19,280 bases of DNA from Patescibacteria group bacterium (GCA_015489565.1 WFZM01000006.1:1-19280); one strand, 5' to 3'; shown: positions 5,381 through 11,979, counted from the first letter of the stretch. Notes: generated from the sequence alone by a model not told the origin. Translations and numbers: made by a program.

Positions 5381-6940
5381 TTATTCAAAAAGATCGGCAT
5401 TTGCAGCCTTGAAATCTTCCATGGCTTGCTTTAGCTCCTCTTCGCTTGTTTCACTTATAGCTTTCTCCTCCTTTATTCTCTCTAGAGTTTTGTTGTAGTT
5501 AGCCTCTACAAATTGCAACCATTTTTTCTCGGCCAAGCTTACTTTGTCAAGCTCAAGCGTCAAAAAGAGTCCTTCGTTACCGGCAAACATAACTATAGCC
5601 TGCAGATAAAACGGCATTGGCTCATTCTTGTTTTGCTTCAAAAGCTCTGCCATACGTGCCCCTCTATCCAAGCGCTCCTTGGTTGCTTCATCAAGGTCTT
5701 GCGCAAACTGCGCGAAAGCCTCAAGCTCACGGAACTGCGCAAGTTCTATACGCACGGAACCTCCAACTTTTTTCATTGCCTTTGTCTGAGCACTTGACCC
5801 TACGCGAGATACCGAGTTACCCACATCAATGGCCGGGCGCAATCCTTTGTTAAAGAGTGAAGCATCAAGGAAAATCTGACCGTCTGTTATGGAGATAACG
5901 TTTGTAGGAATATATGCCGAAACATCGCCTTCTTGAGTCTCAATGATAGGAAGCGCGGTAATAGAACCCCCGCCTTTTTTTTCTGACAATTTAGCTGCTC
6001 GCTCAAGAAGCCTTGAGTGTAGATAGAAAATATCTCCCGGGTAAGCCTCGCGTCCCGGAGGGCGACGAAGCAAAAGAGACACCTGCCTGTATGCCACAGC
6101 TTGCTTGGACAAATCATCATAGATGATGAGAGCATCTTGCCCTCTGTCCATAAAATACTCGGCCATTGCGACCCCGGCGTAAGGCGCCAAGTACTGCAAA
6201 GTGGCAGATGCTGAGGCCGGAGCGGAAACTACGATTGTATAGTCCATGGCTCCTTCCTCCTGCAGTTTGGCAACTATTCGTGCGGTCTTTGACTCTTTTT
6301 GGCCAACTGCAACATAGATACAAACGGGTCTTTTAGATTCAGCCTCGTACTTTTGGTTAATTATAGTGTCTATGGCTATGGTTGTCTTACCTGTGAAGCG
6401 GTCACCGATGATAAGCTCGCGCTGACCGCGTCCTATAGGAATCATCGCGTCTATGGCTTTTATACCTGTATGAAGTGGCTCATTCACAGATTGTCTATCA
6501 AGCACCGGATAGGCATCGCGTTCAAGAGCCATAAAAGTATCCGACTTTATAGGCCCCTTGCCGTCTATAGGGTTCCCTAAAGTATCAACAACGCGACCAA
6601 GAAGCGCCTCGCCGGCCGGAACAGATAGAAGCTTACCGGCCGGTTTTACTGTCATACCCTCTTTAACCGCGCTGGCCTCTCCCAAAATCACGGCCTTTAC
6701 GGACTCTTCCTCCAGATTAAGAGCCAGTCCGTAAACAGGCTCTGAATCAAGCGCATCTTCGAGTGCCTTGTCTGATGCCGTGTCAAAGATAAGCATTTCT
6801 CCAAGTTTTAAATCTTGCAGACCTTCTATTTCTGCCACTCCATCTCCTACAAAAGACACAATTCCCGCTCCTTCTTTTTTTGCAGAAGGAGCAAAGTTTT
6901 GTATCTCCTTTTTAATTTTTTCAATGATTCCTTTGTCCAT
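5381..6940 (-). CDS. atpA: F1Fo ATP synthase subunit alpha
   Basis: The non-catalytic nucleotide-binding subunit of F1 (519 aa). It shows GRVVDTLGNPIDGKGP, the stretch SVNEPLHTGIKAIDAMIPIG, the P-loop GDRFTGKT (179-186), YDDLSKQAVAYRQVSLLLRR, PPGREAYPGDIFYLHSRLLE and SVSRVGSSAQ with Arg378 as the arginine finger that completes the beta catalytic site. Oddity: the P-loop residue that is nearly always Gln (GDRQTGKT) is Phe182 here, read directly from codon TTC. A short charged insert lies around 55-68. It is separated from the upstream small membrane gene by 15 bp and from atpG by 8 bp. Confidence 0.98.
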   Translation of the reverse strand: MDKGIIEKIKKEIQNFAPSAKKEGAGIVSFVGDGVAEIEGLQDLKLGEMLIFDTASDKALEDALDSEPVYGLALNLEEESVKAVILGEASAVKEGMTVKPAGKLLSVPAGEALLGRVVDTLGNPIDGKGPIKSDTFMALERDAYPVLDRQSVNEPLHTGIKAIDAMIPIGRGQRELIIGDRFTGKTTIAIDTIINQKYEAESKRPVCIYVAVGQKESKTARIVAKLQEEGAMDYTIVVSAPASASATLQYLAPYAGVAMAEYFMDRGQDALIIYDDLSKQAVAYRQVSLLLRRPPGREAYPGDIFYLHSRLLERAAKLSEKKGGGSITALPIIETQEGDVSAYIPTNVISITDGQIFLDASLFNKGLRPAIDVGNSVSRVGSSAQTKAMKKVGGSVRIELAQFRELEAFAQFAQDLDEATKERLDRGARMAELLKQNKNEPMPFYLQAIVMFAGNEGLFLTLELDKVSLAEKKWLQFVEANYNKTLERIKEEKAISETSEEELKQAMEDFKAANADLFE

Positions 6941-6955
6941 AGACTGAATTTATAA

Positions 6956-7210
6956 TTATTTTTTTCCAATAAGCTTATTTAATAAATAACTTTGATACGC
7001 GATGAGTAACCACAGCGTTGCGTTAAAGAACGTTAAAACTGCGCTGATATAAACTTTAAGAAAAAAGAGGGCATAAGCCATCATAAACAGCGCAAGCGAT
7101 GTTGGCAAAGATGTTGCAAGTGGCGGTTTTTCATTCTTTGAAAAAACAGTTGGAAGCAAAGACACTGCCAATATTATCTGAGAAACTGCCACTAAATAAT
7201 CTTGCCACAT
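6956..7210 (-). CDS. Small membrane protein embedded in the atp operon
   Basis: An 84-aa hydrophobic protein located between atpH (3-bp gap) and atpA (15-bp gap), so it must be co-transcribed and probably has a real role. It has three predicted membrane segments at about 7-23, 34-52 and 55-77, separated by a short polar loop (SKNEKPPLATS, 24-34), and ends KLIGKK. The pattern of a LLPTVFSK turn after helix 1, then T-S-L and a Trp/Gln-rich third helix, is reminiscent of three-helix half-transporters of the PQ-loop/SemiSWEET type, but the PQ signature is missing, so this is only a suggestion. It does not resemble AtpI or AtpQ/R. No ATP synthase subunit is normally encoded at this position. Function unknown. 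Confidence 0.8.
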   Translation of the reverse strand: MWQDYLVAVSQIILAVSLLPTVFSKNEKPPLATSLPTSLALFMMAYALFFLKVYISAVLTFFNATLWLLIAYQSYLLNKLIGKK

Positions 7211-7213
7211 AAA

Positions 7214-7585
7214 TTACTTTCTTAAGGTTTCGTAGAGGTCCAAAAGATATCTTTTGAAGGAAGCATCAAAGATAAAATCCTTAGTTTTTATTTTAAAGCC
7301 GCCTATTATTTCGGGGTCTTTTACTATTTCAGTTTTCGCAAGAGCAAAGGCTTCGGCTTTTTTGGCAACTTTTTCAGCGTCTTCTTCTTTTGCAATATAA
7401 AGCTTTGGAGCGCTTTTTGCAGCCTTCTGGTAAAGCTTTTCAAGCTCAGCCACTATTTTGGGAAGAAGCTTGCTTTTTTTCTTCTCGTCCAAGTAACGCA
7501 AAAATTCCTCAAAAGTCTTTTCAACTTCTGCTTCACTTTTATCCTTTATCAAATCAAAGAATGCTTTTGCGTATTTTTTATGCAT
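7214..7585 (-). CDS. atpH: F1Fo ATP synthase subunit delta, compact form
   Basis: Delta joins the peripheral stalk (b) to the top of F1. The 123-aa product keeps the family start KKYAKAFFDLIKD (family R-Y-A-x-A-L-F-x-x-A) and the C-terminal signature VKDPEIIGGFKIKTKDFIFD followed by ASFKRYLLDLYETL (family D-x-x-L-I-G-G-x-x-I-x-x-x-x-x-I-D-x-S). The usual length is about 175-185 aa, so around 50-60 residues of the N-terminal helical bundle and connector are missing. It is not a frameshift: the frame is continuous and lies between atpF (5-bp gap) and the small membrane gene (3-bp gap). Identification rests on both end motifs and the position. Confidence 0.88.
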   Translation of the reverse strand: MHKKYAKAFFDLIKDKSEAEVEKTFEEFLRYLDEKKKSKLLPKIVAELEKLYQKAAKSAPKLYIAKEEDAEKVAKKAEAFALAKTEIVKDPEIIGGFKIKTKDFIFDASFKRYLLDLYETLRK

Positions 7586-7590
7586 ATTAA

Positions 7591-8034
7591 TTAACTAGAT
7601 GCTAAAATCTTCTTGGCTGCAAGTACGGCTTCTTTTGCGATTTCGTCTTTGGCCTCTTGCATGATGGCTTTTTTCTCTTCCTCAGCTTGACGCTTTGCGG
7701 AAGCTATAGTTGTCAAAGCCTTGCTTTGAGCTTCTTGCAATATTTCTTCGCGTTCTTTTTTGGCCAACTCTTCGGCATTAAGTAATTTCTCCTGGGCTTC
7801 AGCTTGCGCCTTCGCCAGGATTTTCTTTTCCGATGCCTTTATGCTTTCAAGCTCCTCTTTTGCTTTTTGAGCATCACGAAGCCCTTTTTCTATTTTTCGT
7901 CTACGCTCGTCTATAAGCTTTATAACAGGCCCATAGAGCAGATAACTAAGAGCTATGACCAAAACGCCAAAATTGAAGATGTTTACAAAAAGCACCTTCC
8001 AATCGACCCCAAATATGGCAAAGATTTCTCCCAT
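7591..8034 (-). CDS. atpF: F1Fo ATP synthase subunit b
   Basis: A peripheral stalk subunit (147 aa). It has one N-terminal membrane helix (about 12-33, VLFVNIFNFGVLVIALSYLL) followed by YGPVIKLIDERRRKIEKGL, the family pattern at the membrane exit, then a long Ala/Glu/Lys coiled coil with typical heptad runs (DAQKAKEELESI, AEEEKKAIMQEAKDEIAKEA) to the end (AVLAAKKILASS). It is somewhat shorter than the usual 156-165 aa. It lies 4 bp after atpE and 5 bp before atpH. Only one b-type gene is visible, so the stalk is presumably a homodimer. Confidence 0.95.
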   Translation of the reverse strand: MGEIFAIFGVDWKVLFVNIFNFGVLVIALSYLLYGPVIKLIDERRRKIEKGLRDAQKAKEELESIKASEKKILAKAQAEAQEKLLNAEELAKKEREEILQEAQSKALTTIASAKRQAEEEKKAIMQEAKDEIAKEAVLAAKKILASS

Positions 8035-8038
8035 AAAC

Positions 8039-8266
8039 TTATACGAACTTTACGATAAATCCAACCACAAGCGCGAAAATAGCCAAAGCCTCGGTAAAGG
8101 CGATACCAATGAACATGGTCGCTTGTATCTTGCCGGCCATCTCTGGGTTGCGCCCCATGGCTTCAAGAGCCTTTGACGCAATAAGACCTATACCAAGTCC
8201 CGGACCAAATACACCAAGACCCACGGCTATAGCCATTGCAATTGTTTTTGCTGCTTCTAATTCCAT
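8039..8266 (-). CDS. atpE: F1Fo ATP synthase subunit c (rotor ring)
   Basis: A proteolipid of the c-ring (75 aa) with two membrane helices, the glycine-rich helix 1 GLGVFGPGLGIGLIASKAL (16-34), the polar loop RNPE (39-42) and helix 2 with the ion-binding Glu59 in AFTEALAIFALVVGF. The residues that make the Na+ site of Ilyobacter-type rings (Gln at the GIGQ position, Ser after the Glu) are Leu28 and Ala60-Leu61 here, which favours proton coupling (inference). It is preceded by a 92-bp gap that carries two hairpins, unlike the tight spacing elsewhere in the operon; atpF follows after 4 bp. Confidence 0.97.
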   Translation of the reverse strand: MELEAAKTIAMAIAVGLGVFGPGLGIGLIASKALEAMGRNPEMAGKIQATMFIGIAFTEALAIFALVVGFIVKFV

Positions 8267-8297
8267 ATTACTTAAAAATTATTAATTGCTAATAAAT

Positions 8298-8355
8298 CAG
8301 GACCGCACGAGTCCTGTGTGCACGTTTTTTGCCTTCGGCAAAAAACGTGCACACA
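8298..8355. promoter_or_regulatory. Hairpin pair in the atpB-atpE gap
   Basis: A 19-bp perfect stem (8315-8333 with 8337-8355, TTC centre) with a CGTTTTTTGCC/GGCAAAAAACG inner part starts 3 bp past the atpB stop. It partly overlaps a 6-bp hairpin CAGGAC/GTCCTG (8298-8303, 8311-8316), so the two cannot be fully formed together. The rest of the gap (8267-8297) is AT-rich with no Shine-Dalgarno sequence. Likely roles are an RNA-stability or processing element that raises atpE expression above atpB, or partial termination after atpB. Confidence 0.7.
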
Positions 8356-8358
8356 AAG

Positions 8359-9108
8359 CTAGTGCTCCACTTCCGCTATCGCGATTTTTACAAAGAACAA
8401 AGTAAGCAAAGCAAATATCGCCGCCTGAATAAAACCGACAAAAAGCTCAAAAGCCATGAGCGGCACCGGCAAGAAATACGGCACAAAGTACTTTACCACC
8501 AAAATCAAAACCTCTCCCGCCAAAATATTTCCAAAGAGACGAAATGAAAAAGCTATCAAGCGCGCCAGCTCGGACACAAATTCTATAATCCCTATCGCAA
8601 AATTAAGAGGGGAGGAGAAATTGAAAAACTTACCCATATACTTCCAAAATCCGACAGTAACAACCCCAAGGATTTCCACAGTGAAAAAGGATATAATCGC
8701 AAGTGCCAAAGTTGTATTCAGGTCTGTGTTGGCGGATTTAAGCAAGGCTACATATTCGTGCCCTTCGCCCGCCTTTGTGAATATTGTCTCAAAAATAGGC
8801 AGGTGTTCAGCCCAGTTGGATACCAAAATGAAAAGGAATATGGTCATGATTATAGGAAATAATTTTCTGGCCAGCTTTCTGTCTTCCAATACCTCTTCCA
8901 TGTACGACAGTACATACTCAAAAAGAGCCTCCACGAGCGCTTGAAAGCGCCCCGGAAGCTCTTTTAAATTTTTACGTAAGAGAAAAGCAATCACAAGCAG
9001 AGTAGATATGGAAAGATAGCTTGCAATAAGAGTATTGCTCACAGGAAAGGACAGAAAATCAAAAAGTTTCTCTGCGCTGAGTGCTATATGTATTCCGTGC
9101 TCTCCCAT
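8359..9108 (-). CDS. atpB: F1Fo ATP synthase subunit a
   Basis: The stator ion channel next to the c-ring (249 aa from the chosen ATG). It has five to six membrane helices: about 24-44, 84-104, 130-155, 167-187, 196-212 and 218-247. The family signature LARLIAFSFRLFGNILAGE (181-199) contains Arg190 at the essential position (Arg210 of E. coli, RLFGN). The C-terminal helix ELFVGFIQAAIFALLTLFF carries the usual Gln. I start at the ATG at 9108 (MGEHGIHIAL); a TTG at 9132 would add eight residues (MVYYIAAF), but TATATT sits in that extension, 9 nt before the ATG, and looks like a -10 box. It is the first gene of the operon; no atpI is visible upstream. Confidence 0.95.
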   Translation of the reverse strand: MGEHGIHIALSAEKLFDFLSFPVSNTLIASYLSISTLLVIAFLLRKNLKELPGRFQALVEALFEYVLSYMEEVLEDRKLARKLFPIIMTIFLFILVSNWAEHLPIFETIFTKAGEGHEYVALLKSANTDLNTTLALAIISFFTVEILGVVTVGFWKYMGKFFNFSSPLNFAIGIIEFVSELARLIAFSFRLFGNILAGEVLILVVKYFVPYFLPVPLMAFELFVGFIQAAIFALLTLFFVKIAIAEVEH

Positions 9109-9175
9109 AAAAGCTGCAATATAATATACCAAGCCAAGAGCTTTTTCAAGTTAAGTTACTTATAAGCAAATAAGC

Positions 9176-10684
9176 CTAAGCTTTGTCAACAGAAACTCTA
9201 TCTACCGATTCGGGTTCAGCTCCTTCTTCCATGTCAGACACGGCTATATTAAAGAGGTGCCAAGCAAGGCTAATCAAGAAGAAAGCCAAGAAGCTAAGAG
9301 CAAGAGCGGTATTTTTAAGCAATGCAAAGGCAAGAGATATAACCGCAAAAGAAATCATCCAAAACGCTAAGCCCTTGCCTTGTATCCACTCATAATTCTT
9401 AGACAGAACATATTGCAGTACATACAAAACGGCAAGTAGCAAAACTACGGGCAAGATAAGAGCTAATATACCAAGTTTAAAGAAGCTACTTTTAGCGCTA
9501 GAGGCCGCCGCAACAGATGACTTGGCAAGAGTATCCATACCCTCTTCAAGACTTACGGAATTAGCGGAAAGTCCTTCTTCCTCCTGCAAAGCCTCAGCTT
9601 CGCTAGCATCACCGTCAGAACCCACACTTTTTATGCTCACCACAACAGAGCTGCTGGCAAGTACTTCTGTGTCGCCATCTGATTTTAAGTTTGCACTTGT
9701 GCTTGCATTCTCTTCGCTTTCGTTGGCAGGTACTTGCTCTTCGTCTGCAGAGTCCTGCTTCACAGCTTCTTCACTATCGGATTCTTTAGACTCAAAAAGG
9801 CGCGCAAAGAAATCTTTAATTTTTTCCCATAGCGGACTTAGAGAATCTCCAGCATTAGCTGCTCCAACCAAATCAACTATATTGTCTTCTCCTTCATTGT
9901 AAACAGTTGAGCTTGCATTGCTTTCGCCCGTAGCAGCATCACCGGCCTCCGTCAAGTTTTGCTCGCCTTGCTGAGATTCTTCTTTAAGGGCTTGGGATTC
10001 TTGTTTTTTAGCTTCTGTGCCTTCTGTAACCCCCATCATTTTGCCTTCACTGTGAGCCGGAGCATAGTACCTGTTTATGCTATTTGCCAGGTCAATTTGT
10101 GAATAGCTACTGTTTCTAGCTCCTGCACCTGTATTTGTGTTTGCCACATTTGCTAATACCGTGCTTTGGTCTTGAGTATTGTCTCTATCTCCCGACTCTG
10201 AAACTCGAGCGTCTTCAAATTTAAACTTTATTTCTTTACTTACAAAAGGTAAGGCTGTGCTGTGCGGCCTGGACACCGCCCTGAGATAGTACTTTGAGTC
10301 TTTTTCCAGATTGTTTATAATCATTACATGGTGAATTTGAGCGCTATTGTTTTGTGCCGAACCCTGGCTATAACCCCAAAAAGTCTTCTCATTAGAGTCT
10401 AATATGTCCAGACTTCGACTTTCTCCTTCTTTGGCAAATACAACCTGTGAAGTAGACAACTTGTCAGTATTCCAAACCACAACCGCACAAGAGTTATCTG
10501 TATCCATGGCAACCACCTGAGGACTGTCCAAATTTAGATTGTTACTTGCGATCAAGCCAGCTGACGACTCTTGCAACTTTACGGTGTAGCCGGCACAGTG
10601 AAGCTCAGTGCTGGCCGAAGCGGTGTTGATAAACGGCATGTTTGCCATTGCAAGAAATAAGGCAATACTCAATACTTTTTTCAT
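9176..10684 (-). CDS. Secreted/anchored FN3-like protein with acidic linker and C-terminal membrane helices
   Basis: A 502-aa protein. It has a Sec signal peptide, MKKVLSIALFLAM plus a TASA cleavage site near residue 24. Residues about 30-155 look like a fibronectin type III / purple-acid-phosphatase-N-like beta domain (AVVVWNTDKLSTSQVVFAKEG, later INNLEKDSKYYLRAVSR). Then come about 200 low-complexity residues rich in Ser, Ala, Glu, Asp and Gln (160-390), and three hydrophobic helices near 400-480 (LALILPVVLLLAVLYVLQYV and two more), ending in an acidic tail. It is probably a surface protein tethered by its C-terminus. I use the ATG at 10684, since the frame position at 10690 is TTG and MKK is a classic signal start; a TATAGT box lies 7 nt before it. 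It lies 67 bp upstream of atpB on the same strand and may be co-transcribed with it. Function unknown. Confidence 0.8.
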   Translation of the reverse strand: MKKVLSIALFLAMANMPFINTASASTELHCAGYTVKLQESSAGLIASNNLNLDSPQVVAMDTDNSCAVVVWNTDKLSTSQVVFAKEGESRSLDILDSNEKTFWGYSQGSAQNNSAQIHHVMIINNLEKDSKYYLRAVSRPHSTALPFVSKEIKFKFEDARVSESGDRDNTQDQSTVLANVANTNTGAGARNSSYSQIDLANSINRYYAPAHSEGKMMGVTEGTEAKKQESQALKEESQQGEQNLTEAGDAATGESNASSTVYNEGEDNIVDLVGAANAGDSLSPLWEKIKDFFARLFESKESDSEEAVKQDSADEEQVPANESEENASTSANLKSDGDTEVLASSSVVVSIKSVGSDGDASEAEALQEEEGLSANSVSLEEGMDTLAKSSVAAASSAKSSFFKLGILALILPVVLLLAVLYVLQYVLSKNYEWIQGKGLAFWMISFAVISLAFALLKNTALALSFLAFFLISLAWHLFNIAVSDMEEGAEPESVDRVSVDKA

Positions 10685-10691
10685 ACTCAAA

Positions 10692-10697
10692 ACTATA
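10692..10697 (-). promoter_or_regulatory. -10 box TATAGT 7 nt before the FN3-protein start
   Basis: The minus-strand TATAGT at 10697-10692 is followed by 7 nt and the ATG at 10684, the same geometry as at seven other genes here. No good -35 is seen at 17 bp. It could give a leaderless transcript, in addition to the stronger promoter at 10734-10762. Confidence 0.35.
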
Positions 10698-10733
10698 AAT
10701 TACTTTTAATGCGCACTATTAATAATAAGGCTC

Positions 10734-10762
10734 AAAATATATCCAAATTGCATCCTTGTCAA
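10734..10762 (-). promoter_or_regulatory. Sigma70-type promoter, TTGACA-N17-TATTTT
   Basis: On the minus strand a perfect -35 TTGACA (10762-10757) is followed after 17 bp by TATTTT (10739-10734). Transcription would start near 10727, about 40 nt before the ATG at 10684. It is likely a promoter for the FN3-like gene and possibly for the atp operon. Confidence 0.6.
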
Positions 10763-10825
10763 GATTTTTAGCGCGTGTTTTTTCTATTATTTCCGAAGCA
10801 TTCTGGCTTAAGAGCTGTTTTTTGG

Positions 10826-10883
10826 TATAAAGGACATTTTTTGCTATAAAATAAGGCTTATTTACGATTTTGTGTCCTTTATA
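10826..10883 (-). promoter_or_regulatory. Inverted repeat in the leader between two promoters
   Basis: The 11-bp perfect arms TATAAAGGACA (10826-10836) and its complement (10873-10883) enclose a second small palindrome, AAATAAG/CTTATTT (10849-10855, 10857-10863). It lies downstream of the promoter at 10912-10940 and upstream of the one at 10734-10762, so it would be in the leader of the longer transcript only. It could be an operator or an RNA stem. The rest of 10691-10945 is AT-rich with repeated T5-6 tracts and no gene. Confidence 0.45.
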
Positions 10884-10911
10884 AAGATTTTTTCACTTAT
10901 GATAGATTTTA

Positions 10912-10940
10912 TTTATAAAATAGGTCTTTTATAGTGTCAA
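10912..10940 (-). promoter_or_regulatory. Second sigma70-type promoter, TTGACA-N17-TATAAA
   Basis: Minus strand: TTGACA (10940-10935), 17-bp spacer, TATAAA (10917-10912), beginning 6 bp past the stop of the nucleotidyltransferase. Both hexamers are near consensus at ideal spacing. It would give a leader of about 220 nt ahead of the FN3-like gene. Confidence 0.6.
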
Positions 10941-10945
10941 GTAAC

Positions 10946-11668
10946 TCAAGATTTAAAATATTCTATAAAAGATTGGTCTTGGCAGTTCCCCTCTCTGCAA
11001 ATTTTCTTCTCTACACGTGCCGCATCTTTCAGGTCTGAAATCTGAATCCATTCTTTGGCTTCGATACTGTCCACTTTATGCTCTTTGGCATAAGCCAGGA
11101 GCTGTTGCGGAAGTCCATACTCTTTAGTTCCGGGAATCTTAACCAAAGGATAGTTAAAAAAATCCGAAGATAATTTATAAAGCGCCGCGTTTACCAGACC
11201 GGATTCATGAACCCCTTCTTTGATTACAAGTAAGGCATTGCTGTGAGGGTCGATTATAATCTTTCCGCCTCTGAATTTTGAGCGTAAACGCTTAACTAGC
11301 AATGCGCTGTTTTTATGATTTGCTATATTTGCAATATCTTCTTTTCCGTATAAATCATCTGCCATGAGCACCAAAAAATCTCCTTGCACAAACTTGGAAC
11401 ACAAAGATACGGCGTGACCTGTCCCCAGAGCTTTTTTCTGCTCCACATATTTAACTGGGCGCCCATGAAATCTGGAGCCAAAGTAATTTATTATCTGCTC
11501 TTTTAAATGCCCCACCACTATAATAAGCTCATCTACCGAATCGGGTAATTTATCAATATTATGCTCAAGAAGAGTCTTGCCGGCAATTTTAAGCAACGCC
11601 TTGGGAAGATGGTAAGTTAGAGGCTGCATACGCTGCCCCTTGCCCGCCGCCAAAAATACAGCTTTCAT
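10946..11668 (-). CDS. NDP-sugar nucleotidyltransferase (GlmU-N/RfbA-like)
   Basis: A 240-aa single-domain enzyme expected to couple a sugar-1-phosphate to an NTP. The signature MKAVFLAAGKGQRMQPLT (1-18; family G-x-G-x-R-x-x-P-L-T) is followed by PKALLKIAGKTLLEHNI, the ALGTGHAVSLC segment that recognises the base or sugar (GlmU LGTAHA), and the metal-binding VLMADDLYG. There is no C-terminal left-handed beta-helix, so it is not a full GlmU. The substrate cannot be read from the sequence. The start is set at the ATG at 11668, since the family begins MKAV; the in-frame ATG at 11677 would add only MQI and lies inside the -10 box. It stands alone on its transcript, between the tRNA-Ala terminators and the FN3-like gene promoters. 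Confidence 0.88.
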   Translation of the reverse strand: MKAVFLAAGKGQRMQPLTYHLPKALLKIAGKTLLEHNIDKLPDSVDELIIVVGHLKEQIINYFGSRFHGRPVKYVEQKKALGTGHAVSLCSKFVQGDFLVLMADDLYGKEDIANIANHKNSALLVKRLRSKFRGGKIIIDPHSNALLVIKEGVHESGLVNAALYKLSSDFFNYPLVKIPGTKEYGLPQQLLAYAKEHKVDSIEAKEWIQISDLKDAARVEKKICREGNCQDQSFIEYFKS

Positions 11669-11675
11669 AATTTGC

Positions 11676-11681
11676 ATTATA
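11676..11681 (-). promoter_or_regulatory. Consensus -10 TATAAT 7 nt before the nucleotidyltransferase start
   Basis: TATAAT on the minus strand (11681-11676) is followed by GCAAATT and then the ATG at 11668. Initiation 7-8 nt after the box would coincide with the start codon, giving a leaderless mRNA. No strong -35 is seen. Confidence 0.5.
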
Positions 11682-11727
11682 ACATTTTATTTTAAGATTT
11701 AGTATAATTGGCGGGAAATTATAAAGA

Positions 11728-11776
11728 CCCCAAAGCCTTGTTTTGGGGTTATAAGTTTTTGTGGACCCGGGGGGAC
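11728..11776 (-). repeat. Duplicated tRNA-Ala 3' end plus terminator hairpin
   Basis: Bases 11753-11776 match 11886-11909 exactly over 24 bp. The shared part covers the last 15 nt of the tRNA-Ala gene (with discriminator A) and the following 9 nt. Beside it a hairpin CCCCAAA/TTTGGGG (11728-11734, 11742-11748) is a copy of the tRNA terminator at 11861-11881. The copy has no D, anticodon or T arm. It is either a truncated tRNA copy or an attachment-site-like duplication. The hairpin may terminate tRNA read-through before the nucleotidyltransferase. Confidence 0.8.
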
Positions 11777-11860
11777 CCGAGACACAAACTTTGTGCCCGG
11801 GCATGCTTGCTCCCCCAACCTACATTTTGAATATACTCACAAGAACCTAAAAGACTAAAA

Positions 11861-11881
11861 CCCCAAAGAGTTGCTTTGGGG
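11861..11881 (-). terminator. Intrinsic terminator of tRNA-Ala
   Basis: The minus strand forms CCCCAAAG-CAACT-CTTTGGGG followed by TTTTAGTCTTTT: an 8-bp stem with a 5-nt loop that begins 13 bp after the tRNA 3' end. Confidence 0.75.
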
Positions 11882-11894
11882 GGTTAAGTTTTTG

Positions 11895-11968
11895 TGGACC
11901 CGGGGGGACTTGAACCCCCGACCTCCGGAGTGCAAAACCGGCACTCTAGCCAACTGAGCTACGGGCCC
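11895..11968 (-). tRNA. tRNA-Ala (anticodon UGC)
   Basis: 74 nt including the discriminator base. The acceptor stem GGGCCCG/CGGGTCC contains the G3:U70 pair, the main alanine identity element. The D arm is GCTC/GAGT with AGTTGGCTA loop; the anticodon arm CCGGT-TTTGCAC-TCCGG has anticodon TGC at 34-36 (one T-T at the inner end); the variable loop is AGGTC; the T arm is GGGGG-TTCAAGT-CCCCC; the discriminator is A73. The 3' CCA is not encoded (CAA follows), so CCA addition is needed. A terminator follows after 13 bp. Confidence 0.96.
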
Positions 11969-11979
11969 AACTGAGCAGT

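Noticed and set aside
9109..9132. TTG start adding eight residues to AtpB
   Set aside because: An ATG follows at 9108 in a typical position and the extension contains a -10-like TATATT.
11753..11818. Second complete tRNA gene beside tRNA-Ala
   Set aside because: Only the last 15 nt match. No T-loop TTCAA, anticodon arm or D arm can be drawn in the adjoining bases.
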